A DNA stretch of 33,840 bases from Actinomadura sp. CNU-125 (GTDB taxonomy: Bacteria; Actinomycetota; Actinomycetes; Streptosporangiales; Streptosporangiaceae): positions 1 through 33,840 of the forward strand of contig NZ_MKJY01000585.1 in NCBI RefSeq assembly GCF_001942465.1, given 5' to 3'. Below, piece after piece: positions 7,319-13,481 of this stretch (positions are counted from its first letter, which is position 1; every line of letters begins with the position of its first letter). The notes under the pieces are model-generated. The model did not search any database. It was given only the letters and a program-made list of their open reading frames with translations, and was not told the origin of the DNA. The position numbers and the translations under genes were made by a program.

Positions 7319-7597
7319 TCACCCGGTGGTCGGGTGCTCTGGCGGTCGGTCTCCCCCGCCGTCCACCTCGTCCGACTGGGCGACGAAGGTCCCGCGCCCG
7401 ACCCGCGTGACCACGACGCCGCGCTCCTTCAGGAGCCCGATGGCCTTCTGGATCGTGGGCAACGACAGGTCGAACTCGTCCTTGAGCGCGCGGGCCGGAG
7501 GGATGCGCTTGGTGTAGGTGCCGTCCTTGATCCTGGCCTCGATGATCGCGGCCACCTGCTCATACAGAGGGTCCGGCGAGTCCAGGTCAATGCTCAT
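7319..7597 (-). CDS. GntR-family winged-helix repressor (short, DNA-binding domain only)
   Basis: A 92-residue protein consisting almost entirely of a GntR winged helix-turn-helix. The N-terminal helix is DPLYEQVAAIIEARIKDGTY, followed by the recognition region ARALKDEFDLSLPTIQKAIGLLKERG and the wing VVVTRVGRGTFVA. It lacks the usual ligand-binding domain, like the short GntR regulators (KorSA type) that keep actinomycete plasmids and AICEs silent. The start is ATG 7597. The 97 bp between it and the divergent operon at 7695 hold tandem and inverted repeats that are likely its operators, so autoregulation and repression of the rightward operon are expected. Confidence 0.85.
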   Translation of the reverse strand: MSIDLDSPDPLYEQVAAIIEARIKDGTYTKRIPPARALKDEFDLSLPTIQKAIGLLKERGVVVTRVGRGTFVAQSDEVDGGGDRPPEHPTTG

Positions 7598-7609
7598 GAT
7601 CTCACCGTA

Positions 7610-7675
7610 TTGACCTGCGGTTAATGCTTGTTCACCACTAGTCAATGCTTCACACCACTACACACCGTTGGTCAA
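7610..7675. promoter_or_regulatory. Probable GntR operator cluster and divergent promoters
   Basis: Between the GntR start (7597) and the rightward operon (7695) lie two tandem ~20-bp units: AATGCTT (7623) with CACCACTA (7633-7640), and AATGCTT (7644) with CACCACTA (7653-7660). The pair is flanked by the inverted hexamers TTGACC (7610-7615) and GGTCAA (7670-7675). TTGACT (complement of AGTCAA, 7640-7645) could also serve as a -35 for the GntR gene. The repetition in a less GC-rich island strongly suggests a repressor-controlled divergent promoter. Confidence 0.65.
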
Positions 7676-7694
7676 TCCGCGTAGGGTCAGGCCC

Positions 7695-7943
7695 ATGACG
7701 TCCCTCCCACGCCGCGCCCGCGAGCCCGAGCGGCAGATACCTGACTTCGACGTGTTCGAGCTGGACGGCGGCCGGTGGCAGGCCGTGCACGTCAGTGACC
7801 ACGACCTGACCCTGGAGCACTCCGACTGGTGCGAGCTGTTCATGGCGTGCGTCGCCGCGCGGGTCCGCTACGACCTCCAGCGGGCGGCCGAGGAGCTGGC
7901 CGAGCGCATGGCCGCGCACCCCTGGCGCAACGCCGATGTCTGA
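7695..7943 (+). CDS. Hypothetical protein (82 residues), first gene of GntR-controlled operon
   Basis: Unknown family. The protein starts MTSLPRRAREPERQIPDFD and contains a predicted strand-rich N-terminal half (VFELDGGRWQAVHV) followed by a helical half (AARVRYDLQRAAEELAERM). No membrane segment or metal motif is visible. The next gene begins within its last codons (ATG 7936), so translation is coupled. Its position directly behind the repeat-rich operator makes it the first product of the rightward operon. Confidence 0.65.
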   Translation: MTSLPRRAREPERQIPDFDVFELDGGRWQAVHVSDHDLTLEHSDWCELFMACVAARVRYDLQRAAEELAERMAAHPWRNADV

Positions 7944-8148
7944 CGACCTCGCGAAGCGCCTGGCCGCCTACGAGGCCCTGATGGACGCGATCGTGCCGGA
8001 GTCCGCGTACTGGCTGCTGGGCGAGCGCGAGGACGCCGACCGCGTCCAGTTCCTCGCTGAGGCCGTCCGAGACCCGTCCACCGTCCCGGACCGGCCTGAG
8101 AACGCGACCGGCAGCAGCCCGGCCCCCTCGGAGAGAATGGCCCCATGA
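7936..8148 (+). CDS. Hypothetical protein (70 residues)
   Basis: A short acidic protein, MSDDLAKRLAAYEALMDA..., overlapping the gene before it by 8 bp and the gene after it by 4 bp (ATGA). The first 50 residues are probably helical, and the C-terminus is a Pro/Ser-rich tail. No recognised domain. The overlaps on both sides support it as part of the same coupled operon. Confidence 0.6.
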   Translation: MSDDLAKRLAAYEALMDAIVPESAYWLLGEREDADRVQFLAEAVRDPSTVPDRPENATGSSPAPSERMAP

Positions 8149-8576
8149 CCGCCCCCGCCGACCTGCGCGCCCGGCTGGCCGCCGCGATGGACCGAGCCGA
8201 CCGGGCGCGTGCCAACCCCTCGGACCCCGAGGACTGGCCGCCCGTGACCCGGCTGGCGGGTGCGCCCGTCCCGCCCGGCTTCACGGCCTGGCGCGTCGGC
8301 GGCGAGGACGGGCACGTGACCGCAATGCCCTCCGTGCGCGACTCGGCCCCGCTGGAGTTCCGCCAGCGCTACATGGCCCGCGTGGTCGCCAACGGCACCG
8401 GGCTGTGCCCGCTGTGCGGCGAGGCGGCGGGGATCAGCGGCCCCGACCCCGAGCATGGGCACCTGGCCGGGTACCGCGCCGTGCCCGTGACGGTCGGTAT
8501 CACCCACTCGCCGGACTGCCCGGCCCTGTTCACCGAGGAGGACCGGACATGGTTCGACCCCAGAGCCGTCCAGTGA
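8145..8576 (+). CDS. Hypothetical protein (143 residues) with CPLCG zinc-ribbon half
   Basis: Unknown family. After a helical N-terminus (LRARLAAAMDRADRARAN) comes a compact region ending in GLCPLCGEAAG...HGHLAGYRAVPVTVGITHSPDCP. The CPLC and later H/C residues could form a small zinc site. The start ATG overlaps the previous stop, and the next gene starts at a GTGA overlap. No catalytic motif is recognisable. Confidence 0.65.
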   Translation: MTAPADLRARLAAAMDRADRARANPSDPEDWPPVTRLAGAPVPPGFTAWRVGGEDGHVTAMPSVRDSAPLEFRQRYMARVVANGTGLCPLCGEAAGISGPDPEHGHLAGYRAVPVTVGITHSPDCPALFTEEDRTWFDPRAVQ

Positions 8577-8764
8577 CCCGATCGGACCTGGCGATAGCCC
8601 AGGACCGCAGCCACCAGACGCCCGCCAGCCGCAGGGCGGCGATGAGCCGCCTGAAGGAGTACGTGAACCGGGCGGCGCCGAAGCTGCCCGCACCCGCCCT
8701 CGTGGCCAGCTCGGGGGGCATGCCCCGGGGCTACTGCTCCGCGTGCCGCGCGATCCACTTCTGA
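8573..8764 (+). CDS. Small hypothetical protein (63 residues) with C-terminal CSAC
   Basis: The GTG at 8573 overlaps the stop of the gene before it (GTGA), fitting the coupling pattern of this operon; an ATG at 8549 is an alternative that would give 71 residues. The product is basic (RAAMSRLKEYVNRAAPKLP) and ends GYCSACRAIHF, a C-x2-C-x3-H pattern that could be half a zinc site. Function unknown. Confidence 0.5.
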   Translation: MTRSDLAIAQDRSHQTPASRRAAMSRLKEYVNRAAPKLPAPALVASSGGMPRGYCSACRAIHF

Positions 8765-8775
8765 AGGAGCCCGCC

Positions 8776-9396
8776 ATGACCACCACGGCCGAGACCGCCC
8801 CGACCGCCCTCGTGAGCCTGCCCGAGGGTCGCCACGCCTGCGCCGACTGCGGGCAGGCGTGCCCCGAGGGGGCGGCGGTCTGCGAGCGGGTGCCGGTCTT
8901 CCGGGGACGGCCGAGCCTCGACCCATCGACGCCCCCGCCCGCTCTCGCCGGGTACGTGCTGCTGTCCCGCTGCCCCTCGTGCTCCGAACGTCCCGCCGCC
9001 GCTGACCGCCTGGCCAAGGCTCTCGGCTCGTTCCGACGCGACGGGCTGATCCTTCACGGCCCCGCCCTGCGCGATCACCTCGTGGCCGCCCTGTGCGGGC
9101 TGGAGGCGGCCGGAGGGACCGCCGCGCCCCCGGACGACCCCAGGGAGCTGCTGAGCGTGTTCGAGGCGGTCTACGAGGGGCTCGCGTCCGCCCGCTCGGC
9201 CCGCTGGGCGTCGGTCGCGCGGCCCGGCCGGTGCGCGCCCGAACCCTGGGCGCACGTGGACGAGGAGACGCGCGCCGCGCTGCGGTCCGTCGCCGGGCGG
9301 CTGATGGCCGTCCGCGTGGCGGCCGGTGCCCCGCCCGTCGAGCTGGCCCCGCTCGGGGCGGCTGCGCCATGTGCGGCCTGTCCTCGATCAGCATGA
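8776..9396 (+). CDS. Hypothetical protein (206 residues), Cys-rich N-terminus
   Basis: The start ATG 8776 has AAGGAG 8-9 nt upstream. The N-terminal third contains HACADCGQACPEGAAVC and, further on, LLSRCPSCSERPAA, together able to bind zinc. The remainder is helical (RELLSVFEAVYEGLASARSAR). Near the C-terminus PWAHVDEETRAAL resembles PWAHMAAEVARL in the next protein, suggesting a shared module. It overlaps the next gene by 28 bp. No family recognised. Confidence 0.65.
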   Translation: MTTTAETAPTALVSLPEGRHACADCGQACPEGAAVCERVPVFRGRPSLDPSTPPPALAGYVLLSRCPSCSERPAAADRLAKALGSFRRDGLILHGPALRDHLVAALCGLEAAGGTAAPPDDPRELLSVFEAVYEGLASARSARWASVARPGRCAPEPWAHVDEETRAALRSVAGRLMAVRVAAGAPPVELAPLGAAAPCAACPRSA

Positions 9397-9746
9397 GCGC
9401 GGCCGAGGTCGCCCGGCTGGGCGGTCGCGAGCAGGCCCGAGCGGAGGTCTGGACCGGCGGCCTGTGCCACCCCTGCGCCGACGCCGTCGAGCGGGCGGGC
9501 GCGATGGGGCCGACCGCCGTCGAGCGGGCCTACCTGTCGAGCGGGTACGCACGAGGGTCGGGCGGGGTCGTGGCCCTGCGCCGCCGTATCGAGGACGGTG
9601 AGCTGACCGTCCGCCCGTGGAGCGCGAGCGGCGCGTCCTCCTCCGCGACGCCGTGGGCGCACATGGCGGCCGAGGTGGCTCGGCTGGACGAGGCCGAGCG
9701 CCAGCGCCTCCGCGACCCGTTCGAGAGTTCGGTTCGGGCCGAGTAG
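9369..9746 (+). CDS. Hypothetical protein (125 residues), last gene of the element
   Basis: Starts at ATG 9369 inside the end of the preceding gene. Contains GGLCHPCADAVERAG, a C-x2-C pair, and a C-terminal PWAHMAAEVARLDEAERQRLRD helix similar to the neighbour's. No enzyme motif is seen. It is the last coding sequence before the right-end recombination sites, and a translational overlap with the upstream gene implies co-expression. Confidence 0.6.
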   Translation: MCGLSSISMSAAEVARLGGREQARAEVWTGGLCHPCADAVERAGAMGPTAVERAYLSSGYARGSGGVVALRRRIEDGELTVRPWSASGASSSATPWAHMAAEVARLDEAERQRLRDPFESSVRAE

Positions 9747-9789
9747 GACTCGATTCGGCAGGGGGCATCTGGCCGTCCCTAACCGGCGT

Positions 9790-9826
9790 TAGGTGCGGCT
9801 ACCTATACCCAGGTGCGTCTAGGTGC
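9790..9826. promoter_or_regulatory. Phased AGGTGC array, candidate excisionase-binding site
   Basis: AGGTGC occurs at 9791, 9811 and 9821 (spacing 20 and 10 bp), with an inverted relative (GCTACCT, complement AGGTAGC) at 9798-9804. Spacing near one helical turn on one face is how small MerR-like excisionases bind cooperatively. The array lies about 150 bp inside the right core and has no counterpart at the left end. Confidence 0.45.
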
Positions 9827-9880
9827 ACTGGGGGCGAGCGCCTGCCCGAGTGTCTCGTTCTCCCAGGTCAGCCCCAGGAT

Positions 9881-9898
9881 GCGGAACGCTGGAACCGC
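9881..9898 (+). repeat. 18-bp repeat, copy 2 (GCGGAACGCTGGAACCGC)
   Basis: Identical to 4010-4027. It sits 6 bp before the right arm-type sites, suggesting that copy 2 takes part in recombination or its control. Confidence 0.6.
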
Positions 9899-9904
9899 TG
9901 CGCC

Positions 9905-9924
9905 TTTGGCATGGGTTTGGCATG
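9905..9924 (+). repeat. Right pair of arm-type sites, TTTGGCATG x2
   Basis: Two perfect direct copies, 9905-9913 and 9916-9924, 11 bp apart, end 48 bp before the right core. They match the left pair at 2745-2764 in sequence, orientation and spacing. Confidence 0.6.
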
Positions 9925-9972
9925 ACCACGGGGACCCCTGCGGGAAATGGGGTCTGACCTGCATAAATGCAA

Positions 9973-10015
9973 GTGGGCGATACTGGGTTCGAACCAGTGA
10001 CCTCTTCGGTGTGAA
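9973..10015 (-). pseudogene. 3' half of tRNA-Val (CAC), containing the right attachment core
   Basis: On the minus strand the sequence reads from the anticodon loop TTCACAC (anticodon CAC) through stem CGAAG, variable region AGGTC, T-arm ACTGG-TTCGAAC-CCAGT and acceptor ATCGCCC-A. The D-arm and 5' acceptor strand are absent: upstream of the loop the expected CTTCG is replaced by unrelated sequence. It is therefore an attachment-site remnant rather than a working tRNA. Positions 9973-9993 are the 21-bp core shared with 2625-2645. Confidence 0.8.
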
Positions 10016-10270
10016 CACGACCGACCATTCCCGCCACAAGACCAACTCTTAAGTTTGCCCAGCTCAGGACTGCCCCTTCACTCCACCACAGCGCCCTTCG
10101 GGGAAGGTCGAGCAGCTTCTGATCTCCCGCAATTGACACCCCCGCCCCTGCCCACTATTCACCCTCAGTAACTAGGATCCACTCCCCCGCTCTCGTGCCG
10201 CCCACTGAGCCGAACAACAATGGTCGCACGGGCGCGGCCTGTCAGCAGCTTGACGGTCGACATGCACACC
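10016..10270. other. Unassigned DNA between two tRNA halves
   Basis: This 255-bp stretch separates the truncated 5' sides of the tRNA-Val and tRNA-Lys fragments. It carries no supported gene. Reading frames that cross it include translated tRNA sequence and are spurious. It may be the residue of one or more lost elements. Confidence 0.5.
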
Positions 10271-10321
10271 TCCGGACTTTTAATCCGTAGGTTGTGGGTT
10301 CGAGTCCCACGCGACCCACCA
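10271..10321 (+). pseudogene. 3' half of tRNA-Lys (TTT), likely another attachment-site remnant
   Basis: The anticodon loop CTTTTAA (anticodon TTT at 10279-10281) is flanked by CCGGA/TCCGT (4 of 5 pairs), followed by T-arm GTGGG-TTCGAGT-CCCAC, acceptor GCGACCC, discriminator A and an encoded CCA. The upstream 43 bp contain no canonical D-arm. GGTCGC at 10222 could pair with the acceptor, but the spacing (about 100 nt in total) is far too long for a tRNA. Fragments from the anticodon loop to the 3' end are typical tyrosine-integrase att cores. Confidence 0.7.
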
Positions 10322-10495
10322 CCCCTGACCAGGGCAAACGCGAGATTGGCCCGGTTTGCCCCCCGCCGGTTCCGTCCCGGTTTGTTCCCGTGTTCGCTCG
10401 GTGTTCGCTCGTCGGTCGGGACTCGCCCTCCAGGCATGCTCCGTCTCGCTCTCTTTGGGGCTTGACGATCCCTTTAAGTAACTCGCCGCTGACTT
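10322..10495. other. Intergenic, direct repeat GTGTTCGCTCG
   Basis: Between the tRNA-Lys half and the tfuA remnant. The only structure seen is the direct repeat GTGTTCGCTCG (two adjacent copies near 10390-10412) and CCCGGTTTG-like repeats. No gene supported. Confidence 0.4.
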
Positions 10496-11341
10496 CTAGT
10501 CACAGTGGACGACCGGGCCGAGATGGATGGTTCGTCGGCAACCATGTTGATCGAGGTGTCGACCGGGACGGCGCCGTGGCGCTCCCGATCGTGATGTGCG
10601 TTCAGCCGCCGATGTGGGGATGCCGAGCGCGGTCGATAGCCCATCGCAGAACTCCGCGGTGGGCGGGCAGTAGCGGATCAGGTCGCGCAGGACGATCGTG
10701 GCGCCACGCCCGAGTTCGCGCAGCATCGCGTGGGGGTCGGCGACGCCTCGGCCCTTCTCTCTCCCCGGCCTGCCCGCGGACGGCTTGCGCGAGGGCGGGC
10801 AGCGATCTCAGGCTTCGGTGCGGATCAGCGGCCAGGCCTGTTCGGCGAAGGGCGGCCGGCGGGGCGCCGCGAGCAGGCGGCGCACGGACCGGCCGTCGCT
10901 GCGCCCCGCGCGTCAGTCTCCCCAGCGCGGTGCGCACCGACACCAGGGCGACGGTCAGGGCGCGCCACCCCTGCTCGGGACCGGCGTGCGCCAGGGCGAC
11001 CTCGTCGTCGCGTTCCAGCAGGCCGCACCGGAACAAACAGGCGTTGGACACCCCCGGACCCGGCCATGCCGAACGGTTCGAGTTCTGCCGCGCGCGGGCG
11101 CCATGCCGGCGGCCCCGTGGACGGCGACACCCTGTTCGATCAGGGCGCAGATCTCCTTGTGCCGGACGGACGCCGACTGGAAGAAGACACCGTCCAGGAT
11201 CGCCACCCGATCACCCGGCCGGGCACCGCACGCGAGCAGGTCGCCGTGCCCGACGGGCGGCAGGACGACCGCGTCCGGTGCGAGGGCCCGAACCTCCCGT
11301 CCGTCCAGCGACGGGCCGGTGAAGACGAACGTGCGGGTCAT
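10496..11341 (-). pseudogene. tfuA: TfuA-like protein, multiply frameshifted
   Basis: TfuA-domain proteins work with YcaO enzymes to install thioamides in peptides. The first 80 residues match the family: TFVFTGPSLDGREVRAL, the PPVGHGDLL motif, VAILDGVFFQSASVRHKEI and QGVAVHGAAGM. The sequence then moves to a second frame (RAAELEPFGMAGSGGV, near 11100), and to a third (FRCGLLERDDEVALAHA...ALTVALVSVRTALGRL, near 11040). A likely C-terminal part (LRELGRGATIVLRDLIRYC) is in the first frame again near 10720. Three breaks in 0.7 kb argue for genuine decay. The ATG overlaps the ycaO stop (ATGA), the usual coupled arrangement. The 3' limit is uncertain. Confidence 0.75.
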
Positions 11342-11800
11342 GACGGAACGCCTCCCGTGCGGGGGCCGGAGTCCCCCAGTTCCCGGCGGTCGTCGAAGCG
11401 CAGCCCCGGCGCGATGACCTTGACGACCGGGACGCCGCCGGGGCTCGGCAGCACGACCTCGATCGGGACGCGCCCGGTGCGCTCGGCGATCAGGTCGGTG
11501 AGGGCCCGGACGTCCGCGGTGAAGGAGCGGGCGAGCGGCCGTCCCCAGTCCCACCCGACGGTTCGTCCGGTGCGGCCGGACGCGACCGGTGGTGCGGCGG
11601 CGCGGTAGAGGACCGGCGGCAGGTCGTCGCGCGCGCCGGTGATGGCGGTGAGCCTGCTCTGCGCCGCCTCGGTCAGCGCCCGGCACAGGGCCACGGCCGG
11701 GTCGGGGTGGCAGCCCGTGTCCGCGGCCGCGTGGCCCCTCAGAAGGCGGCGCCTCGCCGAAGACGAACACGACCAGGACCTCCGGTAAAGTTTCGCAGTC
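11338..11800 (-). pseudogene. ycaO: YcaO-domain protein, C-terminal remnant
   Basis: YcaO enzymes activate peptide amide bonds with ATP; those paired with TfuA make thioamides. Only the last ~150 residues are present: CHPDPAVALCRALTEAAQSR, LTAITGARDDLPP and, near the C-terminus, VPVVKVIAPGLRFDD. The glycines normally preceding this (RGRGHG) are found in another frame, so there is a 1-nt break at about 11725. Everything upstream (roughly two thirds of a normal YcaO, with most ATP-binding residues) is missing and is replaced by the leader of the divergent DUF4397 gene. It cannot be functional as read. Confidence 0.75.
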
Positions 11801-11874
11801 GTGGTGGGTGATGTGCATCCGAAGCGGGTGTAGCGGCCGAATGCTCTGTATCCACACAAACGATCGGAGCTACC

Positions 11875-12729
11875 ATGCGAAAGTCATTTTTCGCAGCAGC
11901 GGCCGCGCTCCTGCTGGGGGCGGTCACTGCGACCGCGGCGCCGGCGACGGCGGCGACGAGCAGGGAGTCGGCCGCGGCTCGGCAGACCGCGACCGTCAGC
12001 ATCCTGCACGCCGTACCGGGCCTGACCGTGGACGTGTACGCCGGCGACAAGGAACTGGTGTCGGACTTCGAGCCCGGCACGCTCACCGATCCGCTGAAGC
12101 TGCCCGCGGGAACCTACGACCTCAAGGTCTTCAAGGCCGGGCAGGGCCCGGACGGGGAACCCGCGATCAGCAAGGACGGCGTCAAGGTCCCCGGAGGGGC
12201 CAACGCCACCGTGGTGGCGCATCTCGGTGAGAACGGCGACCCCATGCTCACCCCCTTCGTCAACGACACCTCCAAAGTCGCGGCAGGCAAGGCGCGGCTC
12301 ACCGTCCGGCACGTCGCCGCGGCGCCCGCCGTGGACGTGCGCGCCAACGGAAAGCCCGTGGTCGAAGGGCTGACCAACCCTAACGAGGCCAAACTCGAAA
12401 CGGCGGCCGGCCCGGTCGAGGCCGATGTCGTCCTGGCCGGGACCGACAACGTCGTGATCGGCCCGGCCAACCTGGACCTGGGTGAGGGCACCAACACCAT
12501 CGTGTACGCGTGGGGCAGCGCCGAGGACGGCAACCTCAAGCTGGCCACGCAGGTCATCGAGGGGCTGCACACGGCCCCCGGTGGCGTTCCCGGCGGGACC
12601 GGCGGCCAGGCCGAGCCGTCGTCCGGCCCGTTCGGCGTGTCGTGGTGGCTGCTGGCGCTCATCGGCGCGGGGTTCCTGGCGGCCGCGACCTCGGGCGTCC
12701 GGCTGCTCGTGGTGCGAGGCCGGCGCTGA
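11875..12729 (+). CDS. Secreted, membrane-anchored DUF4397 domain protein
   Basis: A 284-residue exported protein. A signal peptide is evident (MRKSFFAAAAALLLGAVTATAAPATAA). Two DUF4397-type beta repeats follow, each starting with an RxxHxxP-like strand: ATVSILHAVPGLTVDVYAGD and RLTVRHVAAAPAVDVRANG. A Gly/Pro-rich linker leads to a C-terminal membrane helix (WWLLALIGAGFLAAATSGV) and a basic tail (RGRR). The tail resembles a sortase sorting region, but no clear LPxTG-like box is seen. The RBS is GGAG upstream of ATG 11875. It heads an operon with a class F sortase, ECF sigma factor and anti-sigma factor, a recurrent actinobacterial cell-surface unit. Its ligand is unknown. Confidence 0.85.
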   Translation: MRKSFFAAAAALLLGAVTATAAPATAATSRESAAARQTATVSILHAVPGLTVDVYAGDKELVSDFEPGTLTDPLKLPAGTYDLKVFKAGQGPDGEPAISKDGVKVPGGANATVVAHLGENGDPMLTPFVNDTSKVAAGKARLTVRHVAAAPAVDVRANGKPVVEGLTNPNEAKLETAAGPVEADVVLAGTDNVVIGPANLDLGEGTNTIVYAWGSAEDGNLKLATQVIEGLHTAPGGVPGGTGGQAEPSSGPFGVSWWLLALIGAGFLAAATSGVRLLVVRGRR

Positions 12730-12764
12730 GCGCCCGATCGCCACGGCGGTCGCTTCGGTGGACG

Positions 12765-13406
12765 GTGGCGGTGCTGGTGGGCGGCTTGGTGATCGCGCTC
12801 GGAGCCGCCGCTCTCGCGATCGCCTTCCACCGGCCCGCCGCCACCGACGCGGGACGGCGGCCCGACTTCGCCGCCGTCCCCACCGAGCGCGCCCCGAACG
12901 GCACGAACCCCACCGGTCCCGTCGCCGACGCGGGACGCCCCGTCGAGCTGATCGTTCCGCAGCGGGACGTGGCGGCCCCGATCACGCCTGTCGGTGTGGA
13001 CCGGAAGGGGAGGATGGCCATCCCCGACGATCCCGCAAAAGTAGGGTGGTACCGCTACGGAGCCGCACCCGGGGAAGGGGCCGGATCGGTGGTCATCGCC
13101 GGTCATGTCGACAGCGCGACCAGCGGCCTGGGGGCGCTGGCCGCGCTCCGGGGGATCGAGCCGGGCGAGGACGTCCGGGTGCGGATGTCGGACGGCCCGA
13201 GCGTGCGTTACCGGGTGGTTTCGCGTGAGTACATCGTCAAGCAGGCCGTCCCGTACCAGACCTTGTTCGCGCGGGACGGTGCCCCCCGCCTGACGCTGAT
13301 CACCTGCGGCGGCCCCTTCATCGAGCGCCTCGGCAGCTACCGCGACAACCTGATCGTCACTGCGGTCCCGGCCGGATCCGCAGCCACCCCGCGATCACGT
13401 GCGTAG
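12765..13406 (+). CDS. Class F sortase
   Basis: Membrane-bound transpeptidase-type protein with an N-terminal membrane helix (VAVLVGGLVIALGAAALAIAF) and a sortase beta-barrel. Catalytic residues are visible: His in VVIAGHVDSATSG, Cys in LTLITCGG (the TLxTC box) and Arg in RLGSYRDNLIV. The start is unclear: GTG 12765 is used, but a CTG at 12726 that overlaps the DUF4397 stop (CTGA) would add 13 basic residues (SARSPRRSLRW...) and fits the topology well. Class F sortases in actinobacteria are linked to DUF4397 proteins, and the neighbour is the obvious candidate partner. The stop TAG is at 13404-13406. Confidence 0.88.
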   Translation: MAVLVGGLVIALGAAALAIAFHRPAATDAGRRPDFAAVPTERAPNGTNPTGPVADAGRPVELIVPQRDVAAPITPVGVDRKGRMAIPDDPAKVGWYRYGAAPGEGAGSVVIAGHVDSATSGLGALAALRGIEPGEDVRVRMSDGPSVRYRVVSREYIVKQAVPYQTLFARDGAPRLTLITCGGPFIERLGSYRDNLIVTAVPAGSAATPRSRA

Positions 13407-13481
13407 TGCGTCGCCGGGGCGCGCGGCTTCGCCGCGGATCCGGGTCGCGAGCCGGTCGCCGAGAAGCTGGACGACGCGGAG

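Larger units (their letters stand above)
2625..9993 (+). mobile_element. Small tRNA-Val-associated integrative element (~7.3 kb)
   Basis: The element is bounded by identical 21-bp direct repeats at 2625-2645 and 9973-9993, which match the T-arm and acceptor 3' end of a tRNA-Val gene on the minus strand. Inside are an integrase next to the left repeat, an excisionase-like gene, a RecA-like replication ATPase with an adjacent iteron field, a GntR-type repressor and small unknown genes in overlapping operons. This is the organisation of an actinomycete integrative element (AICE-like). No TraB/FtsK DNA translocase, relaxase or phage structural gene is visible, so transfer would need a helper. Sequence left of both cores is also similar (TCTGACCTGC 9-10 nt before each), suggesting two related elements accreted in tandem. 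Confidence 0.8.

Noticed and set aside
7968..9394. Long minus-strand open frames of 340-350 codons opposite the unknown operon
   Set aside because: They are Arg/Pro/Ala-rich, without motifs or RBS, and lie antisense to well-coupled plus-strand genes: GC-rich shadows.
2625..9993. Full actinomycete integrative and conjugative element or prophage
   Set aside because: No TraB/FtsK-type translocase, relaxase, terminase, capsid or lysis gene could be found, so conjugative or phage status is not supported.
9819..10437. Short minus-strand frames crossing the tRNA fragments
   Set aside because: Their sequences (VTGSNPVSPT on one; LLIRRLWVRVPR on the plus-strand frame) are the well-known spurious translations of tRNA T-arms.
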